Shown here: positions 21,752 to 34,231 of the stretch, piece after piece
Layout: the number at the start of each line of letters is the position of its first letter
How positions within the stretch are numbered: the first letter of the stretch is position 1
Origin: Melastoma dodecandrum
Taxonomy: Eukaryota; Streptophyta; Magnoliopsida; Myrtales; Melastomataceae
Direction of reading: 5' to 3'
Assembly (NCBI GenBank): GCA_029817715.1
Contig: JARUPY010000154.1
Location: 4,305,501-4,369,500, forward strand
Length of the DNA: 64,000 nt
Notes under the pieces: generated by a model
The model's input: the letters and a program-made list of their open reading frames with translations, nothing else
The model's database searches: none
What the model was told of the DNA's origin: nothing
Translations under genes and position numbers: made by a program

Positions 21752-22975
21752 ATGAACGACCTTTTCTCGGGATCCTTCTCGCGGTTCCGGAACGATCCCT
21801 CCGCGTCGCCGCCGCCACACCACTCCTCCGTCGAGATGTCCTCTTCTGCAGGCGCCGGGTCGGTAAATCTGGACAAGTTCTTTGAGGACGTGGAGTCCAT
21901 CAAGGAGGACCTCGCTGAGCTTGATGGACTAAGGGATAGCCTCCGTTCAAGCCATGAGAGGAGCAAGACGCTGCACGACTCGAGGTCGGTGAAGGAGCTT
22001 AGGTCGAGGATGGACAGGGACGTGAGCTCCGCTCTGAAGAAGGCAAAGCTGATTAAAGTAAGGCTGGAGGCGCTGGACAGGGCTAACGCGGCCAACAGGA
22101 GCCTGCCTGGTTGCGGGCCGGGGTCGTCCTCCGACAGGACGAGGACGTCGGTTGTGAACGGTCTGAGGAAGAAACTGAAGGAGGCGATGGAGGAGTTTGG
22201 GGTGTTGAGGGAGAAGATCTCTGGGGAGTATCGGGAGACCGTCCAGCGGAGGTACTTCACGGTTACCGGCGAGAACCCTGATGAGAAAACTCTTGATCTT
22301 CTGATCTCGACTGGTAAATCTCTTCTGATTTGGGTGATCGTTGGCTTGTTCGGGTTGAGGATTGAATTTGATCTGATGATAAATTTGTTCAGATTGAATG
22401 ACTTCAGAATATGTATAGGGTGAATCTCTCATGGTGTTCTAGGATAGAAATGGTGATAAATTCTTCGTTTTGATCATGTCACCGAATTAGCCCGCGCGGT
22501 TCTTTGTTGTTGTCTTATGCTTCTGGCTGACTATTATGCAGGCGAGAGCGAGACATTCCTTCAGAAAGCAATCCAGGAGCAAGGGCGAGGGAGAGTGCTG
22601 GACACCATCTACGAAATTCAGGAAAGACATGACGCGGTCAAGGACATGGAGAGGAACCTCAAGGAGCTCCACCAGGTGTTCCTGGACATGGCCGTACTGG
22701 TTCAGGCGCAGGGGGAGCAGCTGGATGATATTGAAAGCCAGGTGGCAAGGGCGAATTCCTTCGTCCGTGGAGGGACCGAGCGGTTAGAGACCGCGAGGAA
22801 GTATCAGAAGAACACGAGGAAATGGACCTGCTACGGCATCATCCTTCTGCTGGTAATCGTTTTGTTCGTAGTGCTTTTCACCGTCAAGCCGTGGCAAAAG
22901 AATGGCAGCAGCAACAGCAGTCCGACTCCTGCTACACCTGCCGCATCACCACCGCCCCCGCCGCCTGGAGCTTGA
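21752..22975 (+). CDS. SYP121-like: Plasma-membrane syntaxin (Qa-SNARE), SYP121/PEN1 type
   Basis: Two exons, 21752-22313 and 22542-22975, joined in phase 1 to give 331 aa. It is a t-SNARE driving secretory vesicle fusion at the plasma membrane; Arabidopsis SYP121/PEN1 also acts in penetration resistance and in K+ channel control. Visible features: N-terminal [13 protein letters not shown] with the FxRF motif at residues 9-12, which in SYP121 binds the KC1 channel subunit; the Habc three-helix region (about 40-165) with the family signature [17 protein letters not shown]; the [20 protein letters not shown] linker; a SNARE helix at about 212-273 with IQERH and a heptad pattern; and a C-terminal anchor at about 283-302. 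The tail is Ser/Pro-rich, ending in a proline run. Intron position (ISTG|ES) and length fit the SYP12 group. Confidence 0.95.
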
Positions 22976-24864
22976 GTCATCTGCTGCCTACTCGCAGCTA
23001 TATATAGTTTTCCTTCCTTCTTCTCTAGAGGTGTATTGGGACTAGACGCGGATACGATATGATTGGTTGGTTGATTTTATTCTTGTTTGGTTGGGGCATC
23101 GTCTCTGTTGCCGCATATTCATTTCATACTTTGGTGGATCTTCTTTAGTCATGGTAGCAGTCTTTTAGCGATGAAATCCATTTAGTCGAGACGGTAGCCA
23201 TCCCCAAAAGGCCATACGAGCTTGACGATGTTGAGGAAACAATCGAAGCTCCAGCGATGACTCTTGTCTTGACATGCCTTAGGTAGAAATAGAGTTTCGT
23301 CGCGGCCGGTAAATGGACGACTGACTGTAGTCAAGTCGAGAGGGCCAACTTCCTTAGCCGTTCAGCTGAATCTGCCGGGTGACTGACTGACTGGGTTGGT
23401 CCCCCATTTGATTCGGAGCCCAGGTCAGTGGCATAGTGTCGCGACATCATCGGATGCTAATGTGATTAATTCAACAAATGTCGCAAGTCGTGTAATAATA
23501 GAGGTGTCCTGGCTGACGATCGTGCTGCCTGATTGTGACCTGTTCTTATAAAATTAATCTTCACTTGGGTCAAATAAACGCCCCCCTCCCACCAATTAAT
23601 CTTTTTTAAGTGCCATGCCTCATCATCTTAAAACAACTTTGCTGATTTTTTTTTTCTTCTTTGAATCTTCGCACTTAAAAAAGTTAAGGGATTATTACTT
23701 CATGTCAATATCATCATCAAACAACAAATTTAGTTTGATCGTAACTTGGAAAGAATGAGCTCCGATAAGAAAGAAGACCTCCAGCCAGCTATCCGAGCTA
23801 TGCCTGGGTTGATCGGACCCGGGGGCGGCCGTCATCCCTCCTTCCTTGGTCATGACCCTACACGCCATCAACACATGGAACAATTCTGACTGGGTTGGTA
23901 AGACGCTGAGGAGAGGCTACTCCGGAGGGAGGCACGAACTTAGTGGGCATGAACCCCCGGCCTGGCGGCAGATCGTTCGGCCGTGTCCCCCCTGGCATCA
24001 GTCCGAGAATTGAATCAAATCTCGGGGGAAAACATGGGGTAGAACTTGTGCAGCCATATTTATATGTATCTTCTCCGTCAATATTTCATGTTACTCGTAT
24101 CTTAATAACAAGTATATTTTATTTAAATTACTGAGTTTTGAATTGAACTAGTAGTTAGATCTATGCACTGCATTTAATAGTTCCTTCTTATTCGAGATGG
24201 TGCTGGCACTAAACGTGCTACACCCTTGAAAGTATCATCTTACCAACTTCAATGAAAAATAACCGATCGTGCTGAATTTATGTGAAAGCTTATGCCTTCA
24301 GGGGAGCCGCAGACAGTCTCCTGAAATTCAACAAAAAAAAAGGAGTAATTTCAAAAAAAAAAAAAAAAAGAAGAATTCTGTGGTAGAATTCCTTAGGCAT
24401 ATTATTAACTACGTGAGAAAAGAGTGCCTAGATTTTCTTTTTTATTACTACCTGGTCAGTTCAGTTCAGTTCAGGCGGCCGAGAGGGTAAATGTCGTAAT
24501 CAAACACACCGCAGCTCTAACCAACAGATCAGGGGGGGCAGAGGATTCACAGGGCCGAGGATAAACTTCAGGAATTATCACGTATGTATGTTGACCGTGT
24601 TATGTACCGAAATATTGTTTAAACCAAATTGCATAAAATTAAATTAAGGGGGTAGGGGTGGGGGTTGCAACTTAACTCAAACTAATGTCTAATCTTTGCG
24701 TCCACACGCAATTCTAACACCCCCCATGATGACATACATACATACAAACATGATCCCCCCTATCAGTTGACTTTCTCTAGTTGTTCATTCCCCTGCATAT
24801 TACTCTTTGCATTGCTATTTCATTTCCGCCTTTTACACGACACCATTTCCATTTCCAAGATCCG
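22976..24864. other. Intergenic region, no gene recognised
   Basis: Mixed composition with an A-run at about 24352-24369. No open frame with family resemblance or RNA gene seen. Confidence 0.55.
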
Positions 24865-24900
24865 TCCATCCATCCCTCCCTCCCCTCCCTCCCCTTTCCA
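24865..24900 (+). promoter_or_regulatory. Pyrimidine (Y) patch upstream of the ATL gene
   Basis: CCATCCCTCCCTCCCCTCCC-type tract ending 16 bp before the ATG. Such CT-rich patches mark many TATA-less plant core promoters and leaders; here the assignment rests on position only. Confidence 0.4.
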
Positions 24901-24915
24901 TAAATCCTAAATACA

Positions 24916-25467
24916 ATGAACAACGACACCGCCTACAACAACGACACCGCCAGCGGCATCCTCGGCGGCAACAACATCGGCGGACTCGGCTACGGCATCG
25001 GCGTCTCCGTCGGCATCCTCCTCCTCATCACCACCATCACCCTCGCGTCCTACTTCTGCACCCGCAGCCTCCAGCAGTCCAACGGCCGGTCCATGTCCTC
25101 GTCCTGGGCTCGCCGAGACCGGATCAGGAACGTGATGCCCATGCCTCCTGAGGACGACCGCCCTCACCACATCGTCCTCGCGGTCGACCCCGGGGGGCTC
25201 GACGAGGCCACCATCGCGGGATACCCGAAGCTACCGTACTCTGAGGCAAAGCTGTCAGACTCCACAACCGCGTCGTGCTGCTCTATATGCCTGGCAGACT
25301 ACAAGGGGGGCGACAGCATTAGGCTGTTACCGGAATGCGGTCACCTGTTCCATCCGAAGTGCATCGATCCGTGGCTGAGGTCCCACCCAACGTGCCCCGT
25401 GTGTAGGACGTCGCCCATGCCGACGCCGCTGGCGGAGGTGGTGCCGCTGGCCGTTAGGAGGAGTTGA
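24916..25467 (+). CDS. RING-H2 E3 ubiquitin ligase, ATL family
   Basis: Intronless, 183 aa, as usual for ATLs. An Asn/Thr/Gly-rich N-terminus precedes one hydrophobic membrane segment (about residues 25-46, GIGVSVGILLLITTITLASY). Next is the ATL GLD motif (GGLDEATIAGYPKLPYSE) and a RING-H2 finger with the C-x2-C ... C-x-H-x2-H-x2-C ... C-x2-C pattern (CSICLADY, CGHLFHPKCIDPWL, CPVCR), including the conserved Pro-Trp spacing that contacts E2 enzymes. Family members are membrane-bound ligases, many rapidly induced in defence or carbon/nitrogen responses; the substrate cannot be told. GC-rich coding sequence in AT-rich surroundings. The N-terminal NNDTAYNNDTA is a short internal repeat. Confidence 0.92.
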   Translation: MNNDTAYNNDTASGILGGNNIGGLGYGIGVSVGILLLITTITLASYFCTRSLQQSNGRSMSSSWARRDRIRNVMPMPPEDDRPHHIVLAVDPGGLDEATIAGYPKLPYSEAKLSDSTTASCCSICLADYKGGDSIRLLPECGHLFHPKCIDPWLRSHPTCPVCRTSPMPTPLAEVVPLAVRRS

Positions 25468-27099
25468 TCCATCTTGTAATATGTGGTATACTTTAATTTA
25501 ATTTGTTCGATCTTAGTTTAGGGTCAGCCATTTGTTTTAAATCCGACTTCCCGTTAAAAAGAAAATATGTAAATTTCAGATTTGACTAGATAGATAGCAG
25601 CAGCACAAGCACGTAGCCCTTCCACAGATCCTCCCTGGCCTGGCGCATTCATATTAGAGGAAACGGGTAAAATAGCTTAAGTGGAAAAAATAATGCATAG
25701 AATTCTGAGTTAGAATGTCAATTTCGATTTATAAGAAATTCGGATCTTTTTTTTTTTTTAATGACGAACTTGGAAATCGAACAAAGCCAATTGATATTAT
25801 AATATTAGATGACTTATACATAAATAACCAGGCAACTGGTACTTTAAAGGAGAAGACGGTGTCGATACATGAACATAGGGAGGAGTTATACGAGTGAGCA
25901 GCAAGTAATACTAAAAACATTGAGGAAGGTCTATTTCCAATTACATGGGAAAGATCGCGTCACATAGGAAGGCAAGATGTGTTCGATGGATGATCAACCC
26001 GATCGTCCAACCAATTTTTAATTTTTTTTGTTTGTATCGTTTTTATTTGGTGGGGTACGTTGCGTTGTATGTAGTTGGATGTTTGGTTGGATCGAGGACG
26101 TCGACAGTTCGGGGATGTTTTCTTTTCTTTTTTTTTTTTTGGCTTTAGATTAAATCTGATAAATTTCCCTTCATTGATTATTAATTTTAACTTTTACGTT
26201 GTTTCCTTTGTGGTATGCTTTTCTTATTAAAATAATTCCAGCCCACCGAGCATGTTTCGGATGGGTAGTGGTAGGTTTAGGATGTCCAATATGGAACACC
26301 CTCTCTAACGTCAGGTTTCGTAGTTTTAGAACATAGAATGTATGTATCATGTGAATAAAAAATAATCACTTAAAAAATTCAATTTTAGTTCTGATATTTT
26401 TTTTTCTAAAATTTATCATTTCTCATCCAATCTCGTATAACATATAATATATAAATTCATCATCAAAAATCCAAAGACATCCATCTTCATTTTCCATAAA
26501 TTCAAACTCCCAAGGTAAGAAAAACATCTAGATAAATGGCTGAGAACAATTCCCATGCCCCCCCGCATCCGATGGCTTCTACAAGGCGGATCAGGAATCG
26601 CCACGCTCCACCACAGAGGAAGAAGTCATCCTCGGATAAGTGAACATACCTAATAACATAACCTAATCAATAAACCCGTAAAACAATTAACAAAATAGGT
26701 TTTTTATGATTAGCCGTAAAACTTCCAAAAAAAAAATGAAAACGACAGCGAAGAGAGACAACTATAGTTATATTTATCTTATTGCATATTTTAATCACAA
26801 ATTCGAATTCACGCCCCAAACTACCTGTCAGGTCCTAATTACAATTGTGATGTAGACAGCAAAAAACCTTTAACCACCTCGAAAAGCTTTTAGTTATAAA
26901 AAATGAATTAATACAATATAAAATCGGATAATTATTAAGAAAAATTTGGAATAAAGTAACCCTAAAAAAGTCACTCGCCAATCCCAACCTTATTCCCCGG
27001 GGAAATCCCCCAAACAACCCCAAGATACGGAAATACTCAGTTCGATATTTCTCCCCCCCCCCCCACTTCTTCTAAGAAGGAAAAATCGCAACAGACAAA
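25468..27099. other. Intergenic region, no gene recognised
   Basis: AT-rich with homopolymer T/A runs and a C run at about 27052-27064. Nothing recognisable as coding. Confidence 0.55.
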
Positions 27100-27118
27100 A
27101 ATATAAAATATATAAAAT
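27100..27118 (+). promoter_or_regulatory. Possible TATA box of the ML-domain gene
   Basis: Overlapping TATAAAATATATAAAA about 155 bp before the ATG at 27274; the spacing allows a ~125-nt leader. Not verifiable further. Confidence 0.4.
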
Positions 27119-27273
27119 CAACACCAAAACGACATCGTCTCTCTGCTTTCCCCCAATCCATAATTTCCCCCCCGCGTCTGCACCGGAAAAAGGGACCGAC
27201 CAACGATTTCGGGAAACCTCCCTCCATCATTCGTGTCGGTGAATTCCTTTCCGTCTTCGTCTCCACGATTCCC

Positions 27274-28418
27274 ATGGCACCATCGAAGCCCCTCCTCCAC
27301 CTCCTGTCTGCTTCCCTCCTCGTCCTGGCGGTCGTCCTGCCCTCGGCTTTCGCCACCGACGTCAGCTACTGCGGTCTGTCTCCTGATGTTCCTTCTTCGT
27401 GTCCTCCCAATTCCTGATCCCGAGTCCCTCCCTTTTTGTTTTTCTTTTGGTTTCGATTGCTGTTATGGGATGAATATCTATTAGGGATTTTGACTGGTGG
27501 TTGTATTCTGTGATTCTTCTGTTGATGGTGGGCGTGTAGATAAGAAGGCCACGTATGATGTTAGCGTGAGTGGAGTCGAAATCTCGCCTAATCCGATCGC
27601 CAGAGGCAAGGACGCCACTTTCAGCATCTCCGCTACTACCGGTGAGACTCCTCATCTGCAGCTGGATGTCATGTTGACCGGTCGGCTGTCGTTCGTTGAT
27701 CGTGTGTGTATGTATGTGTTGTGCAGGGGAAGAAATCTCGGGTGGGAAACTGGTGATCGATGTTTCCTACTTCGGGTGGCATATTCATAGCGAGACCCAC
27801 GACCTTTGCTCAGAGACGTCTTGCCCCGTCTCGGTCGGGGATTTCTTGGTTGCTCACTCGCAGGTCCTTCCTGGGTTTACTCCCCCGGTGAGCGTGAATC
27901 CCCTTTCCTTTTCTAAAGTTCTGTCCACGAGGAAATTTGGAATACCAACTGCATTGCATTCCTAAGTCAGCAAACGTGGCTTCATATTTCTGATTTTCCG
28001 TGGAATCAATTCATCTTCTCTTGGGATCTCTTCAGCATAGGTTTGTCTGGGTGAATTGCCAAAAAATGTGGCTGATGATCTCTACAGCATTGGCTTCTTA
28101 CAAGTTTCCACAGCATCGAATTGGCCGATGATCGTTACATTGTTCTATTAGCGTATTAGGGAATTTATCGAAGTCCCACTGTCATCAACTTGTCGTAGTA
28201 TTGAAGACTGAGATTCTACTCGTCTCCACTGCTGGTGGTCTCACCTCTTGTTTGGGTTGATGACACTGATTTCCCTGTGTTTGCTAAACTCAATTTCACT
28301 GTTTGTGTAGGGCCCATACTCACTTCAGATGCGAATGTACAACGGGAGCAATAAGGAGTTAACGTGCATCGCCTTTGGCTTCGACATTGGGTTCATCACT
28401 GATGTCGCCGACATGTGA
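27274..28418 (+). CDS. MD-2-related lipid-recognition (ML) domain protein, secreted
   Basis: Four exons (27274-27373, 27540-27641, 27727-27887, 28311-28418) join in frame to 156 aa. The N-terminus is a clear signal peptide (about residues 1-27: basic start, leucine/valine core, SAFA cleavage context). The mature part has the ML-fold pattern of paired cysteines: DVSYC early, a DLCSETSCP motif, and a late TCIAF, with the VSGVEISPNP-ARGKDATFSISATT strand region. ML proteins bind single lipids or sterols in a beta-sandwich pocket; plant members include ROSY1, a sterol-binding protein in gravitropism and salt response, and NPC2-like proteins. The C-terminus (GFITDVADM) is short. Ligand specificity cannot be read from sequence. 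Start chosen because it gives an uninterrupted signal peptide. Confidence 0.9.
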
Positions 28419-28844
28419 GTTCGAGTTTGGCTGAAAAGCTGCTTAAGCTGAAGGCTGGGGGTGCTAGTTCTATGTTCGCTGATAACGCACAAAACTATGT
28501 CTAGTTTCTATTGCAACTTCTCAGGATTATGTATGACCTACTTACTACATGGCCTGCCATGCCGACTTGTGTGATTTTGTATGAATAATCTCGATGGCCT
28601 CGACCTTAAGGCATGACCTGGATGCTCAGGTGAAACAATGGATGAAAATTGGTAAAAGAATATTCAGAATAACCAAATGATACTAGCATAACTCTTACAA
28701 AAACGGTGTGGACAAGCCGAAAGAACAAACTATCCACAAGCAGCTCCTAAAAAAAGAAAAACTAAAATGGCCTCCAGATAACATCCTCTTCCTCATCGAA
28801 TCTAATAAATCATGTTAGCTAATAGTCAGTAAGTTAGTCCTGCT
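28419..28844. other. Convergent 3' flank between the ML gene and the NT-C2 gene
   Basis: About 430 bp where the two genes end tail to tail; holds the 3' untranslated regions of both and no further gene. Confidence 0.6.
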
Positions 28845-31800
28845 TCAAGGTCTCTGTGATGTCATTTCCACCTCTGCTGTCGGCTCAGGAGGTTCAGTTT
28901 CCATTTCAGTAGCCTCGGTTGATGCAGGTTGAGATAGTGCCATCTGGGTATAGTGGAATTCGATCTGCAGCCGGTGATGGAGGGGCACAGACGACACCCG
29001 TCCTTTCCTCACATCATCCTGCAGCTCTCTAATCGGAATCGCTGCCAAGAAACTCTTGATGTACTCCTTGCACGACTCTTTTCCATGGCAGATTACTTCT
29101 GTTTCTGCCTCGTCAGTAGCCTCGGATTGCACCGTGACAGCAGGCGCATCTTCTGCATCAGCAATGATCTCTTCGCCGGCTTTCTTTTCTTCCACTTTAG
29201 CCATCTTTTGTTTTGCTCCCACAAATGCACCATTCGAGCTGCCACCTGATCTTTCTTTCTCACCGGAAGACTCTGCTGACTGCGGCAACCTGCATATGAC
29301 CGAGTTGCTCTCGAACTTCAAGATGTAAGCCTGCATGCAACCTTCATAAAGCCTCTCGCCTAGCGTATCAATTATGAAGTAGGCTCCTTCCTTAACCAGT
29401 AGGATGAAGAAATGGTCATTCCAACTGATGATGTAAACAAGGGGCTCCCTGTTTTCCGAACAATGTCCCCCAGCACAGCAGAGCTCTTCCCAGATTTCAT
29501 CAAATGACATAGCCCCGACAAGAAATCCAAAGTTATCCTCATTCATTCCCTCTGGATGGAAAAACCCGACGAAGGACTTCTCTGGAGCAACAGAAATAGG
29601 TCGGACCTTGGCCTCGAGTACTGTATCCAGATCAAAGTGCTTGTCCGGAAATCTCTGTCTATAAGTTTCGATTTCACACAAATTCCTCCATTCTAACGAG
29701 CCATCTCTAATAAGGCCATCAAATTGGGATTTTATGGGCATCAGGGTAGGATTAGAATGGAACCAATCAGCAATTACCGCAACAAGAGCCGTGCATGCAC
29801 TCTCACCACCAGCCCGTTCGCTTCGCTGATCGATGGAGGCAAAGAAGACTTCAGTGTTAAGCTTCAAATGTCCATCACGACTGATAATCTCCTTCTTCTC
29901 CCAATTTCCAACAGCAAAAATATCGTCGCTGAATTCAGATTCCAAGGATCGAAAAGGGTCCTCATCTGTCTGATACCACTGGAAAACAGATTTGATTGGT
30001 CACAACACAAATTCCATCAACGAGTCCCTCCGCCTACAATAAAAAGCAAAAAAATACAAACTTCCTTACCCCGAATGACATTGAATCATCTGAGGTAAGC
30101 TGACGTCGAGCGAAATCAATGTCATCCCCACCTTCTTCCGCATTAGCCTTCTTAAGCAACGGTTCTCCCCTAGCCTTAGGAGACCTAAAACCCAACTTCC
30201 TCTTCCTCCAAGGCAAAATACTACGGAATGAACGGGAAGCCTGCGGCTCATAAATCGATTCAGAAATATCCTCTATTCCAGAGGAGCCAAACTCTGATTC
30301 GTGGTGACTATAGTACAGCCAGTCTTCGATCTCACCACTTATCCTCATGCTTGAGTAAAAGGAACCTCCGGCGATTTTCGCATCTGCCAGTGTGCCATAC
30401 TTGAAAGGTATTCTACCATTCAGATCACCATTTGCTTCATCTGGACAGCCTTCCTCCGTGTCCTCCAGAAAATCTGAATCGAATGGATTGCCATCTTCAC
30501 TCCTGGCAGAATATCGCCCATCGCTACCATCATCCACACGGGGTGTCTTTTTTGCTTTTCTTGCAGATACTAATTCAGTAAAGATCTTCACTTTTCTCAA
30601 ACCAGCCTTGATAGCAGAAAGATCATCCTTTTCAGCTAAAACCACTTCATCCAACTGGGATGGAGAAGAAACTGGTGCAACCGGCCTCTGAACCACCTCC
30701 ATTACTTCCTGGTTAGTCCTCAATTCTACCAAACTAAGAGATATCTGTGAATCAGAAAAGAACTCATCTCAGGAAACGTGGGCTATAGCCAGAAGTCTGC
30801 ATTTATACTTGCAAAAGTGCCAAAACATGCCAAAAAGCACTCACCGAAAGTGATAGAGCATTCGTGGCATCAGCAGAAGGAATTAACGGAAGGGTTAATT
30901 CGAATTCCTTCTGCTCAGCTGCTGATGCGTAATCAGCAAGGTCCAATGTTGCTGTACCAATAGCTGAAGTTTTGTTCCTCTGTGCTTGGTTATTCACCTG
31001 TAAGAGGATGAGATACAAAACATATAAAGATATATGATATAAAAAATGCAGATACAGCTTTCAAGCCGAATTTCTTTTACGAGCTTCCTGATTACACGTC
31101 CCGTATCACACAGGCACTTTTTTGAGAGCCAAGTTCCTATTTGCGTCCTAGTGCCGACCATAGTATAATGCAAGCCCATATTGAAATCCGATTTCCTAAC
31201 CCCGAGAATAACCATTGGCGAACATCACGTATTCTCATCCTCAGGCAAGATTCGCAGCAGCACAAGAAAGTCGGGATCAATGTTATGATAAACTCCCGAT
31301 AAAGACAAGGATGGACCTATACACACAATCACTTCTCTTTTTTTTTTCTTGGTTTTCTTATTAGGGAAGGAACTATTGATCCAGAATATGCAAAAAGTTG
31401 ACATAGTAAATTTGTAGTTAGTCAGTCCGACAGGACACACAATATTGTCCCACCCCAAGAAGCCGCGTTGCCTTGTCAAGCGAAGAACATAGAGAAATAC
31501 TTGTCTTAACTCGGGATAGATAAGCCTAACCCCTGTGAAATCAAACCCACACCATTCTTTTGCTTAGATTCTAAGGGAAGCCTCATATCCCATCATTTGA
31601 TTAAGATTAAGATGTGAAGTGATCACCATGTAAGCCTACATAAACAGAACTAGCGGGTGAGGTGATTGGCTAAAGAAAGGAAAAATAAATATCAGAAAAG
31701 ACGAAGATGAAGAAGAATAAAAAGTCTCCTCCTTTTTTCATACTTGCTAAATAAAACGGGGAAACTGTCACATCCATTAGATAGAAAGATGATCAAAAGC

Positions 31801-32580
31801 TACAAGTCAAAGCCACAAACTACCCTCCCAAATAGTCGGGGGGAACAAGAAATCAAGCACAGGTATTACTGGGGACTCTAAAAGTCCCTCCACAAAGCAC
31901 CCAAAATTTTTGTCAGAAAAGTTCTCTGGAAACTGATTGATTGATTTACTTAATTGGTAAGAGGAAAATTAGTCAAATAGGGTGAACAGTCAAAAACCCC
32001 CAAGAGATCAAAAAAGACAAAAGAAGAAGAATCCAATCACAGAAGCTCAATCGAGAAAAAAATGAAATGGACAGCCAAACCAAATAAGCCATTTATAGAA
32101 GAACCGGCAATCGACAAGGAATTTGAAATCGGGTCAAATGGGAATGGAATTTTTCAGTAAAAGGAAACCAAAATCATGGTCGGACGAACTCACATTGAAG
32201 GCGGTGAATCCAACTTCCCATGGCTGGAACTGAACACCGCCACGACTGCCACTCTGACTACTCTGCTGCTGCTGCTGCCCATCCTTTTCCCAGACGGTCA
32301 AGTTGCAGACCATCCCGAACTCCTCGTCCCACTCCACGACCCCGCCTTCGCCGACCACGGCCTCCCTCGTGAAGTTCCTCTTGACTCCGGACACCCTCCG
32401 CAGAACCCCAACCCGCTGCCCGCTCCCCTTCCACAGCACCTCAGCGACGACCCTCCCCTCCGCCTCTCCACCCTCCCCAAACCCAACACCCGAAAACTGC
32501 CCCTCCATCCTCCTGAGCACCACCCTGGCCTCGTACTTCCTAGTGGGCCACTGACGCCAGCGTATCATCCTCACCCCCAT
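28845..32580 (-). CDS. NT-C2 (EEIG1/EHBP1-type) domain protein
   Basis: Four exons on the minus strand (32580-32194, 30997-30845, 30744-30070, 29978-28845), all phase 0, give 782 aa. Exon 1 and the start of exon 2 form the NT-type C2 domain: MIRWRQWP, VRRVSGVKRNFTRE, VVEWDEEF, VCNLTVW, PWEVGFTAFN, then IGTATLDLADYAS. This domain is predicted to bind membranes or lipids. Exon 3 is acidic, Ser-rich and probably disordered. Exon 4 carries the conserved plant C-terminal region (WEKKEIISRDGHLKLN, FFASIDQRSERAGGESACTALVAVIADWFH, FDGLIRDGSLEWRNLC). The start at 32580 (MGVRMIRW) is preferred over an in-frame ATG at 32601 because relatives begin at this point. Biochemical role in plants is unknown to me. 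The acidic linker after the C-terminal domain (about 29020-29290) is weakly conserved. Confidence 0.88.
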
Positions 32581-34231
32581 ACGAACAGAAATTGGAAACA
32601 AAACGCAGGGAATCTACCCAAACCCAACAAGAATAAAGGGGAAAAGATTGGATCTTTAGGGAGGGATGAGAAATTTGATCAGCGGGCGACTAGAGAGAGT
32701 CAAAGGATGTGTTCGGGGGAGAGAGAGCGCGTGCGATGGGGCAGGTAACACCCACCCACTTTTAGTTAACTTGAATTAAAATTCAAATGATAATCTATCA
32801 AAATTATATATATCTAAAAAATCTAACACACAGAAACATTAGAGAAACTAAAATATGTTGTATTTTTATTGGGGATTTATTTCTAATGGGTTGGGTTTGG
32901 TGTGTCTTGTCTTAAAAACCAAATCTGGATTTTGTTGATGAGATTCAACGATTACAAAAAAAAAAGTTTAAGGAAAAGTGTTTGACAAGGGGGGGGAGGA
33001 ATGTTCTCGTCATCAAATCCGTCGGTATTATTCTGGTCTCCTCCTCCTCCTCATCATGCATGGTTACGAAATGCCAATTGCTTTTTCATATATATACATT
33101 GGTTTTCTGATGAATGGGGAATCAGGGGATGCTTGTGGTTTTGAATTGAACCCTTTTTCCCCACTTTCTCTCGTCCAAGTGGTTTTTTTAAGGTTGTCTT
33201 TTCTTTTTCTTTTTTTTTAATTAAAGAAAAAACAATGTCCCAATTGACCGATCGAATGATACATTCCTGTTTTGACGTGATTGGATTGGAATGGGTTTGG
33301 AACACGCAGCTGATATTTGAACGATTCCTTTCCTTTCCCATACGCGTAACGTGTCATATTAATCTGTATATCAAGGGCGTCATTCTTGCTTAACGACAAA
33401 TGCACTGCTTTATTTATTTATTTATTTTTCGTTCGTGGACCGGCCTTTTTGTCGTCGTGAATAATTCCCTTTGGACAGGGCCGGAAAATTACAAACACCC
33501 AAAATTAAGAACCGAACATAAAAGAAGTGCCCGATTTCCATGATATACAAACAGGGCCCTGATGTTCTCGTTATGGGCCTACTTTGTGGGCTCAAGCCCA
33601 AATGAATGCCTCCCTCCCCCCTTTTTAGTTCTGGAACCATCTTTTCCCGTCTCGGACAGAGGCGAAGGGGGAGGAGAATTTGGTTTTTCGTTCCTAAAGG
33701 TACGAGGAGGGCGATTCTGCAGCCTCCCCTTTTTTACTCGATTCGATCCACGTTTTGTTTGCGGTACGAATCGTGTGTGCGGGTGACTGACTGACTGGTG
33801 GAAAGTTTGTCCTCTTCTCTTGGCGTTTGGGTTTGTTCGATTGATTTGATGGGCAGTTGTTTCTTCTTTTTAATTTCTGGGTCGGTGTCGATTCCTTGAT
33901 TTTTATGGTTTGGGATACGGGTGACATTCTCGGTTGTGGGGTTGATGGATTTAGGAGGCCGTCGGTCACGCCAATTTTTGTTGATATGGGAGGAGGCGAT
34001 GGGGTCTCGTTTTTGGGTCAGTTTTCAGGATTCGGCCCCTGGCCACCATCCTTGTTAGCACATTCTTCTGGGCTACGTTTAGCTGATAAAATCAGTGACA
34101 CTTTGCTTTCTAATGTTAGAACGCTGAGAGGAATGCAAATGTGGAGCTGATTGTTAGATAGTTAGTTGCTCGGATGGACTCGGTTGATTCCATTTTTTTT
34201 TTCCTTTTTACTCGAAGGTTAAATCGACTAT
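32581..34231. other. Bidirectional upstream region between NT-C2 and Mal d 1-associated-like genes
   Basis: The two genes point away from each other. It contains AT-rich DNA and, from ~33540, a leader-like region for the plus-strand gene that may include a non-coding first exon and intron. I could not fix transcription starts. No further gene recognised. Confidence 0.5.

Noticed and set aside
32176..32748. 190-codon plus-strand frame
   Set aside because: Antisense of the first exon of the NT-C2 gene; proline-rich composition from GC skew.
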